Shown here one piece after another: positions 22,640 to 34,023 of a stretch of DNA of 44,582 nt. Made by a program: the position numbers and the translations under genes. A model generated the notes under the pieces. The model saw nothing but the letters and a program-made list of their open reading frames with translations, did no database searches and was not told the origin of the DNA. Position 1 is the first letter of the stretch; each line of letters begins with the position of its first letter. The stretch covers positions 39,967 through 84,548 of the forward strand of contig NW_014578193.1 of NCBI RefSeq assembly GCF_000485595.1, written 5' to 3'. The stretch comes from Priapulus caudatus. Taxonomy: Eukaryota; Priapulida; Priapulimorpha; Priapulimorphida; Priapulidae.

Positions 22640-22780
22640 GCGTGTCAAGTGGGTTTGGCGGAGCTTCATAGGGGGTTTCCCTTCGTCAAAGGGGGGTTTG
22701 GATCCTCCGCCCAAGAAATTGTAAATTAAGACCCAAGATGCCTTTTTGAGCTTAAGAATACTTTTCAAAACTCTAAAATA
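22640..22780. repeat. Composite repeat block N, copy 2
   Basis: Counterpart of 16545-16705, with the TTCGTCAAAGGGG core and CCCAAGAAATT. Confidence 0.8.
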
Positions 22781-22854
22781 TATATTTATACTTTCAGATA
22801 TAGCGACCTAATTATCTTCTGCATCCGCCAATTTATCATATGTGAAATTTAAAA

Positions 22855-24037
22855 GCGTGTGCACGTACACGTGCAGGGCATGCGTGACTGCTGTAGTGCA
22901 GGTACACGTGTGTGCATGAGTGCGTTGGTGCGTTGACGTGCGGTGTGCTTTTCTACAGGATACACGTGCGTGTGTGATGCATCAGTGCACGTAGCGACGT
23001 CGCGTGCTCGTGCGTGCGTGTGCACGTACACGGCTGCGTGCATGCATAGCTGTGCTGTGCGTGTGTAATGTAAACGTGCGTGGCATTGCGTGCGTGTGTG
23101 CGTGCGCGTGCGAGCGTGGTGTGCGTGTGCACCGTATAGTGCGTGCGTCGTGCGTGCTGTGCGTACACGTGCGTGCATGTGTGGTGTGCACTACACGATG
23201 CGGCGGCGTGTACCGCTGTGCAAGTACACGTGCCGTGCGTGTGTACGCTACCGTGAGGTCGTGGACGTGCGTGTGCACTTAACTCGTCGCCGTACATGCG
23301 TGCGTGCGTGGTGTGCACGTACACGTGCGTGGTCGTGGTGCGTGTGAACGTACACGGCTCCGTGCCGTGCGTGCGTAGTGAACGGGTTACAACGTGCGTG
23401 CCTGCTTGCGTGTGTGGCGTGCGTGCGTGTTTACGTAAACATGCGTGCCGTGCCGTGTGTGCTGCAGAGTACACGTGTGTGCGTGCGTGTTGCAACGTAA
23501 CACGTGCGTCGCGAGCGTGCGTATGCACACTATACGTGCGTTGCGGGCGTTGTGCAGCGTCACCTGCGTTGCATGCGTGCGTATGGTGCGGTGCGTGTGC
23601 AGGCACACGTGATGTGGCATGCGCGCGTGCGTGCCCGGTGCGTGCGCTGCGTGCGTTTATTGATGTACACGTTGCGCGCGTGCGTACCTACATATACACT
23701 ACACAATGCTTGCGCATCGTGCCGTGCGTTGCGTGTGCCACGTAGACGTGCGTGGTGCTGGTGCGTGTGAACGTACACGTGGTGCCTGCGGTGTCGTGTG
23801 TGGAGTGTAGGCGTGTGTGTTCACGGTACACGTTGCGTGCGTGTGTGTGCGCAGGTACACCGTGCTGTCGGCGTGCATGCATTTGCACTGGTAACGTCCG
23901 TGCTCGTGGCGGGTAGCATGACATTGCACGTAGACGGTCGCGGCGTGGCGTGTGGCCGTACACGTGCTGTGCATGGGTGCGTGCGTTGCGTGTGCACGTA
24001 CACCGTGCGTGCATTGACGTTGGTGCGTTGCTCAACT
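22855..24037. repeat. Minisatellite P, copy 2
   Basis: About 1.2 kb of degenerate GTGCACGTACACGTGCGTGC units, following the same unit order as copy 1 in several places (for example CGTGCATGCAT...GTAATGTAAACGTGCG) but with many small errors. The perfect 60-bp stretch of copy 1 is not present. Confidence 0.9.
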
Positions 24038-25548
24038 AATCACGTCAGTAGAACTACCTAAGTTACCGGATACTAACCGCGCGATAATACTATTACTATA
24101 TAAGTGTAAGGTGTGCAGCAGTGCTTACGCCGCGTGTGGAATGGGCGGCGCCGCAAAAGCGTATGTTGCAATAAGGATTAGGACGAATTTACAGGAAACT
24201 GTTCGCGCAATAATAGCCGTGAAAGAGAGTATGAAACATTAAAGTTTGCGCAGTAAATAGATCTTCGTATTATTATAGCATTATGTATTTTGATTGAAAC
24301 GCCTCAGAGTGCCTGTGCGTACTGCGGTTGCTGCGACTGGTGATTCGCTTGGTGTTTTTATAATATTTAGTAAGAGAATGGAGCTTGGAGCATTGCGAGT
24401 GAGCTACCTTCAGCAAAACGAACAGTGGGCGGCTGCCATATTTGATCACGTGGCTTCAAATCAGTTGCATCTTGATTGGTTAAATTCAACCCAGGGTACG
24501 CGTTCCGGCGCAGTACGCCTGTGCGGACAGAGACCACCTCAGCGGCAATCTAGGTAAATGAAATATGATATTCATCTAAATAAATGATCAGTAGTCAAGG
24601 TTGTATATTGCCTGTATTCATCGTGTCAGTTACATGCGTCGCATCTTTATGCCTCAAACACTTACTAAACCTATTATTACTGAGCAGCCGCCTTTGTTAT
24701 GGCAAACGTAATCTACTACGTTTTCCTATTTGGGCGTAAACGTTCATTTTCTACTATACGCATCGTGAAACACTTCTGAGGTCATGTCTCGATCGGTGAA
24801 CTGTAATCGTGAAGGTTTGCCCATCTGCCACATTGTATTCGCCTATCGTCTACACCAGTCCGGTCCTCACGCCCACACAACTCTCTTCTGCTGCTTTCAG
24901 TAGTTAAGTCTTCCCACCATTCCGATAGAGTCGCTGTCCTTCTCCGCTTCATCTCTGCCATCTGAACGAACCGTCCCCTTCTCTCTTTCCCGACATTGCA
25001 TCCTCCATGCCGATTCCCACGCTCGTCTCACCGCGCACATGAACGCCTCAATTCACATCTTGGTTATCTTTAAGCGTCTTCCCCGGCCTCGACTTTGGCC
25101 AAGCGGAAGGAACGACTGCGCACAGAACAAAAGCGCTCGCTGCACATTCTAGATCTCGTATCTCGTCTTCGCCATCACAGGTTCGCGCTAGCCGAGAAAG
25201 CTAATTTCTTTTTTGTTGATTCGCCTCGATAATAAACTATGGACATCGATGCACGGAATGGCTCGCAAGCGTATAGCTCGCGGGCTAGGCCTAATCTCAA
25301 TCTGGTGAGGAGGCTTTGCGAGAGCCTGCGCATGCCGCGGGGGCGCGGTGATGTACAGAACTCAGCCTTTTCAGCCAGCAAATACTAGATGTCGCCAACC
25401 ATATTTATCGATAGTCAGGCGCATGGTCGTGAGCTGCCATATTTCATTTGCAATCCGCCCGTAATTCTCGTGCCTCTCATCAAACAGCGGATTCGTTTAC
25501 GCGACGGAAAATATCACGAAACGCTCGTATTGGTTTTCTATTTGGTGG
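24038..25548. repeat. Composite repeat block C, copy 2
   Basis: Matches 18057-19469 in order. The inverted 55-bp motif is at 24489-24553 in degraded form. Confidence 0.87.
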
Positions 25549-25591
25549 TATATGTGTGTTGTGATGCGTGGTGTGTGGATGTGTGTGTGTG

Positions 25592-25648
<57 letters not shown>

Positions 25649-26037
25649 TGGTGTGTGTGTGTTTGTGTGTGTGGTGTTGTGTGTGTGTGTTGTGTGTGTG
25701 TTTGTGTGTGTGTGTGTGCTGTGTGTGGTGGGTGTGTGTGTGTGTATGGTATGTGTGTATGTGTGTATGTGTTTGTGTGTGCTGCGTCGGCGTGGCTCGC
25801 GCGCTCTCTTTCTCTCTCTCTCGCGCGCGCGAGCGCTCTCATTATTCTCTCTTTCTCCCTCTGGTCCTGTCTCCCATCTCCTTGTGGTGTTAGTGTGCGG
25901 TATGTGCTGCGGTAGTGTGCATGTCGCTTGGTGNNNNNNNNNNNNNNNNNNNNNNNNNCGCTCTTGTTGTGGGTGTGTGTGTGTGTGTGTGTGTGTGCGT
26001 GTGTGTGCGTGTGTGCGTGTGTGCGCGTGCGCGCGTG

Positions 26038-26130
<93 letters not shown>
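25549..26130. repeat. (TG)n-rich tract with N gap joining C and B
   Basis: About 230 bases of TG, then a CTCTC/CGCG patch (25790-25870), a short unique piece, the N gap, and another 165 bases of TG/CGTG. Confidence 0.93.
25934..25958. other. Assembly gap (25 N)
   Basis: Unknown bases between two TG-rich tracts at the C/B junction. Confidence 0.99.
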
Positions 26131-26131
<1 letters not shown>

Positions 26132-26743
26132 GGCATAAATGTATAACTCCGGTCCCAGGTGTATAACTCCCCCTCCGTACATCACGAATGGCGAAGAACG
26201 TAAGCAGTTCCGACTGGTCGAGTTCTATCAGAAACTGAAATGCCGTGCAACCGATTTGCAATACACGCGGCTTTTTCTCCAGGATACATTTGCTCTCAAA
26301 TTATCATGCAAATTTACATTGAAAATTTTAATAAATATTTAAATTATGCGATATTAATTCTTGCTTATATTATTATTGACGGTATGGTTGGTGTGTGTAA
26401 CATTTATCTGTCGCTCGTATTATTGACAGTAGCCATCATTCGATCAACGAACCTTATGAACAGCAGGCAGCATTTGTATGCAGGAACGTCACACACTTAA
26501 CTCTACCACTAAGCGCATGAGAAGTGAAGAGTAGGCCACCTTATCTGCGTGAGTGCGCTTATCGACAGAACAAGAGCCAATCATGCAGCAGTAATGTTGG
26601 CGGTTCTTCGAGCGGTCGGAGCATGTCAGTAGCGTGGGGGGCGTACATACAGCATGCATGCATCCAGCATGCGTCAGATCAGCAAGTCGGCATTCGCGTG
26701 GACTACATCGTCACTATACCGTACATACTCTACTACATCGTAC

Positions 26744-26779
26744 CAGGAGTACATAATAGGTACCTATTATGTACTCCTG
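26744..26779. mobile_element. CAGGAG hairpin MITE, copy 5 (36 bp perfect palindrome)
   Basis: The smallest intact copy: arm CAGGAGTACATAATAGGT and its exact reverse complement, with a KpnI-like GGTACC centre and no loop. It is flanked by exact 7-bp repeats ATCGTAC at 26737-26743 and 26780-26786. Confidence 0.9.
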
Positions 26780-27255
26780 ATCGTACATACTCTACTACAC
26801 CGTACATACTCTACTATACCGTACATACTCTACTACATCGTACATAGTCACTGAAGACAGAGTCACATTACAGAGACGATACGTCACGCTATTCGCTGAG
26901 ATCATTCGTTACGAGATGTAGTATCCTCTGACATCGTATATAAAGCCACGCGCATGTCAAGCGACGTGTTGGCAGAGCTTATATGATGCCGAGCGAATTT
27001 ACGAGGCAATAGACAATAGCTGAGCAGTCGATCATGTTCGAGTAAAGCGCCCGAATCCAAACGCAAGCTCATCTGACATTCTTTCTATTCGCGGAAGCGC
27101 GACAAACATTTACATTGGAGTATAACCGATCGACGTCATTTCGAACCTTTCAGCTTCAAGCGACGCGCGTCATATATAGTGATCGGATATGTATATATAG
27201 ATATGTGTGTGTATGTATATATATATATATATTATATGTATATATATATATATAT

Positions 27256-27365
27256 CCGATGTATAAAACGCAAAAGAGTAGCAGTTAAATAAATAAATAA
27301 ATAAATAAATTTATTTATTCATTATTTATTTATTTATATAACTGCTACTCTTCTGTGTTTATGCC
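27256..27365. repeat. Palindrome AGAGTAGCAGTTA, copy 2
   Basis: Counterpart of 14679-14779 with cleaner arms of about 45 bases around (TAAA)n(TTTA)n. Confidence 0.85.
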
Positions 27366-27438
27366 CGATTTATAATGAGCAGGTTTGGCTAACCATGAGG
27401 ACAATTTGACACAAACCGCCACTTTAGTCCGCACTGCA

Positions 27439-27490
27439 ACTAGGGCTCATAGGGTCTATGTCCCAGGGTACTGCAGGAACGTACTCTGGG
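27439..27490 (+). repeat. 55-bp motif in block B copy 2
   Basis: CTAGGGCTCATAGGGTCTAT, GTCCCAGGGTACTGCAGGAA and CGTACTCTGGG; counterpart of 14857-14909, followed by a partial second copy, GGAACGTACCCTGG. Confidence 0.8.
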
Positions 27491-27546
27491 CACGGTCCGG
27501 TATACCGGAACGTACCCTGGTAACTATCTGATATGGTTAGGGTCAA

Positions 27547-27640
27547 ACTCCACGACAGATGGCGCTCTCGCTCATGGGCCTCAATCTATCCTGAGTGTAC
27601 GAAGGTGGACTGCATGCACTTTGGGTAAGGACAGGACACA
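27547..27640 (+). repeat. AGATGGCGC dispersed repeat, copy 2
   Basis: Same element as 14965-15060, ending about 36 bases before minisatellite M begins. Confidence 0.87.
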
Positions 27641-27675
27641 CTGCTGCGATTTTTGCGATTTGCGATTTGCGAGTT

Positions 27676-27946
27676 GCACCGACGGCGTGTACCCCCCCCT
27701 ACACCGACGCGTGTACCCCCCCCCTACACCGACGCGTGTACCCCCCCCCCTACACCGACGCGTGTACCCCCCTACACTGACGCGTGTACCCCACCCCCTA
27801 CACCGACGCACGTACCCCCTACACTCGACGCGTGTACCCCCCTCACCGACGCGTGTACCCCCCCCTACACCGACGCGTGTACCCCCCTACACCGACGCGT
27901 GTACCCCCCCCCCACCCTACACCGACGCGTGTACCCCCTACCCGGA

Positions 27947-27981
<35 letters not shown>

Positions 27982-28010
27982 ATGTATGCGCGTGCGTGCA
28001 CATGTGCGTG
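27676..28010. repeat. Minisatellite M, copy 3, then (TG)n
   Basis: About 12 well-preserved TACACCGACGCGTGTACCCC units to 27947, then (TG)n to 27980 and CGTGCGTG to about 28015, where the composite array ends. Confidence 0.92.
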
Positions 28011-28015
28011 CTTGC

Positions 28016-29108
28016 GTGGGTAGGAGGAAGGGGGGAGTGACCTTTGACCGACAACGACAGACTGTCGAGGAACTCAGCATTTGCTTCACGATGCGGTACG
28101 CGACTAACGCTGATTTACTCGACCTAGTTTCTATTCCGTACGCGGCCTAAGTCACGCAATTAAGTGGTCATGTTGACTCTATCTTCCCCTTCACGCCTTG
28201 CCTTCGTATGTCGGCTGCAATGATTGTGAACTCGCTGACTTGCTGCTGTCGTGTTCCTCTGCCGGTCGGCTAAACACCGCAGTCTCGTTGTCGTTCTTTC
28301 TTGGGGGCGCGGCGATTGAATCGAAGTGGAACGTTGTTCGGCTAATGAGCGCAGATGAATTTTTCGAAACGTGGTCCCACCGATACGCCTCTTGCCGACG
28401 AAAACCGAACGATCGCAAGAAACGCGGTGCGCAAATATTTAAATATTTCGCCGGAATGTCACTTACAGTGGATTCGCGGCGGCAGCGGCAGCGGCAACGC
28501 TCGTGGCAGCGGCGCTGGACGTCACCCGCTAAAAGAAATTCATGCAAATATTTTTCTATTGTGGTTTCGTTTTCGGGTCACGACAGCGCGGTAGCAGGCG
28601 AGCAAGAACGAAGACATTCCCGTATAGAAAAAAAGGTGGACAGCCGTAGGACCGCGGCATGTAGATGAGACTCCCCTATCCGTACCCTGACGACGCCGGC
28701 AAACAGAACTACAGTATACACGACGAAATGGTTTCGAAGTCGGTATAATTTGTTTCAAAACGAAAAAAGTCAAATCACTTGAGATCCCAGTTGGTGGCGT
28801 GCGCGGATTGGCGGCATGAGGCTAGAACATCCGCGCATTGTTGCATTGAATGTCGGGAGTTGCATGTTGAATTAACGCTGCTTCACAAATATCGGCGGAA
28901 TACAAAAACATAAATGGCCTTTAGCTGTTGTTGGCGTATAATCATAATGTAATGCGTATACGTCGGCGCGTGTAAGCCTCGCCTTTTAATAAAATGTCTT
29001 CGCGTTAAAAAGACATATCGCGTGAGGATATATATCAAGGATAATAAGGGATCCGTTATTAGCTTAGGGGCCTACCTCGATACATATATATACACCTATA
29101 TATAGGTG

Positions 29109-29202
<94 letters not shown>

Positions 29203-29571
29203 AGGAGAGTAAATTATTATTTACCTTCACACTAAAGGAACTTTGAATACCAGTACGGGCTGCACGGTGCGTGACTGGCCGCCGGCTAATGAAAACAGAA
29301 CGCTAATGCTTATTAGCTTGCTAAGAGTACTTCAGGCCTTTTTCAATTATACCATCAACTCAACGCCTTTGCACAGCTGAGTGAATATCTACATGCTCTG
29401 TCGCCGCCTAGGCTAACGAGCGGCCAACAGAAGACATCGACCGTCTTCGCGACCTCTGCATGGCGTGGGCAAGGACACGTCATTGTACAAACACTTCAGT
29501 GGCTGTTCTCTTCCGCCAGGTGCCGTTGCTGTTCGATATTATTATCATGGTAAGTCGGCATGTGATGATAG
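28016..29571. other. Intergenic DNA right of the array
   Basis: No gene recognised. A 157-codon frame at 28198-28668 includes an Arg/Gln run from a GGCAGC-like repeat (28478-28510) and resembles no family. (TA)n lies at 29111-29161 and (GA)n at 29162-29198. Confidence 0.5.
29111..29198. repeat. (TA)n(GA)n microsatellite
   Basis: About 25 TA units followed by about 18 GA units. Confidence 0.95.
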
Positions 29572-29629
29572 CAGGAGTGAATAATAGATTATCAGTCAGT
29601 ATATTATAGTCTATTATTATTCACTCCTG
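29572..29629. mobile_element. CAGGAG hairpin MITE, copy 6 (58 bp)
   Basis: Left arm CAGGAGTGAATAATAG, right arm CTATTATTATTCACTCCTG, with a 23-base loop. Exact 7-bp direct repeats ATGATAG flank it at 29565-29571 and 29630-29636. Confidence 0.9.
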
Positions 29630-29636
29630 ATGATAG

Positions 29637-30091
29637 CTAATCGGCTTGGGCGTCTCCGAAATATCTGCGTCTCGATCACCGAGCCTAGCCGAAAGGATGA
29701 TCTGGCACTGCTACCCTTATACCCACAGAGATATCTCCATATTGCGACTAGCTCCTCATTCTGCACGTCTCTACTAAAATCTCATTATGAACAAATTTTC
29801 ATTATAAACAATGTACTGTTCAGAGCACCAATAAACTAAACTGACATTACGAATGCTTAACGGAATTTGTTTGGAATCTTGATGATCAAGGTCGAAAGCA
29901 ATGGTCGTCGGGAAAGTCGTGGTTAATTGTTAATGACGTCGAGCGCGTGTGTAGAAACTTCGCCTTCTTTGTAATTATCTGCGCCATAGGCGATAGCAAT
30001 AGGTTGCCACGTCATCGATGTACTAACTAACAACCTACTTTTTAGGTATAACCTAACAAGCTTCGGTGTACATTGTACATTGTCGCCTATA
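29637..30091. other. Intergenic DNA
   Basis: No gene or repeat recognised. Confidence 0.5.
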
Positions 30092-30242
<151 letters not shown>

Positions 30243-32668
30243 AACCGCTGCATTTTCACCATCGTAGCGTGTTAGGTCTCGCCGGGCTACGGCCAGAGTT
30301 CATGATGCGGTCGTTACTCGCGCTGGTCGCGCAGTGGTTACATGCTCGTAGCCAGTGAAGGACGCTTCTTCCTAACAGTATGATATCACGGCTGCGCATC
30401 TAACACTCGCACACGACGCATCTAACTTCGAACAAGTTTTTAACACTCAGACACGCGAACACTCGCACTCTCTCTGTAAATCGAATTGGAAAAGACTTCA
30501 ACAATCTTTGCTAGGACGGAATGAACAGAGAAACTTAGAAAGCAAACGTTGCGAAAATTCAAATACAGAAAGGCGTGTTCTTCGGTTATTTACCGTCCTT
30601 TAAAGTATCTTGAATGGTCCTGCCTAATGCTGCCGGGTATATTTCTATTTCAAAGGCAATTACTGTACTATAAATCAACATTTAAAATAATTGACAGGAA
30701 AACATAGGAAACCGTAACTTTGCTCCATAATCAAATCATATACGACCCAATTGTATACGTTCTCACTTGGCAGACGGACGGCCCTTTGAACGTATATTAT
30801 ATATGATGGGGTAACCACGATTGCGACACAATGAGAAAAACAGAACCACAGAGAAATTGTGTCTCTAGTTCAGAATTTGTGACAGTATGCTTGTTTCCGT
30901 CTACTTATACTTATAGACCACTCATATCTTCAAACTCTAATCTGACCATAGTGAATGGGATGATCATGAATAGCTGCACCAGCGTAGCTGGAGGGCTGAG
31001 TACAATATACACTCTCATCCACTCACGACCCAACTACCGCGGTTGAAAATGATCTGTGATCGAGGAAGACGATTATTTACATTAACGAGCAGTTTGGCGT
31101 CCTGGAACAGAGGGGTCCGACGAATGAGAATCATAGAGGACGAACAAGCCTAATGTGATGGCTGCCCTAGAGTGAAAGTTACACTGCATTCGTATGCCGC
31201 CATCCGCTGTAGGACTCGACACAAAGACGGTATGATCACCCAGATATTGACGAGATCAGACACGAGTCAATTCCGTGAGGTCATCCTCGAATGTCACGGC
31301 TCAGTAAACGCGCAGAGCGTTATATCTGCTTCCGAGAATATCTTGAGTGTTTTTGTCGAGTGCGACCCACGAGTATGGCGTTTAATATCGGTCATTTATG
31401 GCGCCAAATCTTGTCCGTATGAGGCGACTATTGATCGCTAAACGCGTCTGGTTGGATGGGATGCGCCGGGATGGTGTGCGCTTCACACGCGCGTATGACA
31501 AATACCACGCGCAGACGTGTTAATGTATTCCGAGCCGACTGAGGTGGAATCGAAATGCGCTGCCAATAAAAATATACCGAAGTACGAATTTTACGCTTAA
31601 CGAGACAATGTTTTGATACGGATAACCTTTCGACACCATATTGTAAGTTAGAATGTAACATTGCGGCGAACATTTCCGGTACTTTTTGTGAATTTTGTTA
31701 GTCTGAAGCAGTCTTTAGTCTACCTCTCAACTTGATCAGAACCTGTAACTTCGTAACTGATCGATTACATAATTACCTACGCAGGCTATAGGCTGGGATT
31801 CTCTTTTTTGTTTTAAGCTACTCAAGGAGGTGGAGGGGGAAGATAATTAGCTATTCTATTTAACTCGTCGCACTGAAGCGCAACCTTCTCAAAGAAGTTA
31901 CTCAACAATACAAGGAAGGCATAAGGATGATTCACGCGAGTGATAGAAAAAAATGATCGGAGCGACATGTAATTTTATTTTTTTATTTTTCTGTAATCAC
32001 TCGCATAAGATACACAAAAGCAACAGTAAAAAACTTTTCCCATAATCACTTCTCGAATTATAATCATTTCATTAAGTTACGGACTACATTTGCTTTTAAG
32101 CTGGCCGCGATTTACCGCTATATGGCAACAAATCATATAGGATCTTATATATAATTACTATACCACTTGGTATATGTGTGTTTTTCCATTAAGCCAAGCT
32201 CTCATACTCTTTCTCGCCCTTTTTCCTTTTCATTTCTCGCGCTATAATTTCCTCTCTTGTGTGCTGTCTTTACTAGCCTGCTCTATTTTAATTTCATTAT
32301 ATACTTCGAAGTCCATTCAAGGCCCAGCTAGTCATTGGATGTCATTTGGTTTTGCGGCGATCCCGCAATAGTCAAAGTGCGAGTACAACGCGCGTGTGAC
32401 TATACCAAAGCCGGAATGATTCTTGGAATCAGAATGGTTGAGTATTGCTGCGTCTCCGCGCATAAGCAACGTAAGGAGCTGTCATGACACCGGACAATTT
32501 ACTTTATTTAAAAATTTGATAACTTAGTCTAAAATTACGAAGGTTTTACCAAAATCTCCCAGTTACATACCAGACCGTTATAGCACCCACGCCTGAATAT
32601 TCATAAACATATATAGGCGCTTTCATACAGCCGTAAGCAGAACCGTGGAATGCGTATATTATAGTCTA
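30243..32668. other. Intergenic DNA
   Basis: 2.4 kb without a recognised gene. A 90-codon frame at 31172-31441 on the + strand has no recognised motif and no convincing splice sites. A T-rich run lies at 31975-31990. Confidence 0.5.
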
Positions 32669-33010
32669 GGCTCTGGGGGGGGGGGTGTTCGTGTACATAA
32701 CTCTTTTAGAGCAAAACCTTATATTTTCTCATTCCGTATGGTAAGACTCTCAAAAAAGTTTGGGTAACACTTCTGGGACAAGTACGTTTTTTCTGTACAG
32801 CTAATTATGTGATTTTCGGTTAGGCGCCAAAGTGAAAAAATGACAATATTGCAGTTTCAGAGCATAAATATTTATTTAGCAACCATAAACTTTCAAAGTG
32901 CACTGAATTACTTTGAATGAGTATTACTAATAACTTTCTAGCATGATTTGTTGCCATAAACTTTGTTTCATGGTACGAAATAGCTACATTTTGCTCAATT
33001 TTAGCCAAAA
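32669..33010. repeat. Left terminal inverted repeat of long-TIR element
   Basis: Starts GGCTCTGG followed by a run of G, then GTGTTCGTGTACAT, and ends TTTTAGCCAAAA. Confidence 0.88.
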
Positions 33011-33654
33011 GAATAGTAGTCAGGGGTGTTAGGGCTAAAAAGGGGCCGTTTGGTTCACATTCGTTGTTTAGCATGCTCGGTTCAACTGTTCTTGTCTCAA
33101 ATTCGGTTAGGGTAGATACATTGTATATATTTATAACTGAGTATGGTAACAAGGAATATTTTAGACTAATTTATACCTAGGCATTATTTTTCACTAAAGC
33201 GTCCACCTGTACAGTTCTATGATGCATGTATATCTTTCAATCATCTTTCTATGGGACAATTCGTGTCTTAATTATCGCTTTTGGCAGACATCTTATACTT
33301 CTTCGAATTAGGTGAACTCCAAAATGTATAATAATGGTGTCAATCAATTTCTTGGTGTCAAAAAACCTATATGTAGCCGCAAAATCAACTTTCTATGTCA
33401 CTTACTTACGAAGTTATCATTATTTGACGAAATTCGCAAAAAGCTGCTATTTGGGGGTAGGGTTGACCCTGAGTTACAATAGCCCCCCTGTGCATCATAT
33501 AGAGCGAGGAAGCATCATTATGAAGGTTGTGTCAGTTGGAGCACTTAATAAGGAAACTTTTGGCCAATTTTGGTAGCTCTAGCAACAATATTGGGTGAGT
33601 GAGAAGCAATCATACTTAGAGCTACTTTCAAAGTGAACGCGATTTTTTGCCATT

Positions 33655-33996
33655 TTTTGGCTAAAATTGAGCAAAATGTAGCCATTTCATACTATGAAAC
33701 AAAGTTTATGGCAACAAATCATGCTAGAAAGTTATTAGTAATACTCATTCAATGTAATTCAGTGCAATTTGAAAGTTTATGGTTGCTAAATAAATATTTA
33801 TGCTCTGAAACTTCAATATTGTCATTTTTTTACTTTGGCGCCTAACCGAAAATCGCATAATTAGCTGTACAGAAAAAACGTACTTGACCCAGAAGTGTTA
33901 CCCACATTTTTTTTGAGAGTCTTACCATAAGGAATGAGAAAATATAAGGTTTTGCTCTAAAAGAGTCACGAATGTACACGAACACCCTCCAGAGCC
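33655..33996. repeat. Right terminal inverted repeat of long-TIR element
   Basis: Reverse complement of 32669-33010, starting TTTTGGCTAAAATTGAGC and ending ATGTACACGAACACCCTCC then AGAGCC. It carries four extra bases near the tip and a shorter G/C run. Confidence 0.88.
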
Positions 33997-34023
33997 AGGA
34001 GTAATAGCCGTATATGCGTATAT

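Larger units (their letters stand above)
26131..27675. repeat. Composite repeat block B, copy 2
   Basis: Counterpart of 13509-15060 and apparently the cleaner copy, since its palindromes are exact. It opens with a frame (26139-26342) reading NGEERKQFRLVEFYQKLKCR, which is not conserved in copy 1 and is not recognised. Confidence 0.88.
32650..34023. mobile_element. Long-TIR DNA transposon, non-autonomous
   Basis: Two 342-bp arms, 32669-33010 and 33655-33996, are inverted copies (about 96% identical over the inner 190 bases) with outer ends GGCTCTGG...CCAGAGCC and a 644-bp centre with no transposase. A 10-bp direct repeat ATGCGTATAT occurs at 32650-32659 and 34014-34023. If this is the target duplication, 9 and 17 unpaired bases lie between it and the arms. 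Long arms and a 9-10 bp duplication are typical of Mutator-like or foldback elements. Confidence 0.72.

Noticed and set aside
28198-28668. 157-codon frame right of the array
   Set aside because: Low-complexity Arg/Gln segment from a GGCAGC repeat, no recognised motif, and open frames on the other strand as well.
30290-30380. tRNA- or SINE-like stretch with an A-box-like GGTCGCGCAGTGGTTA
   Set aside because: No B box at the right distance and no cloverleaf pairing could be drawn.
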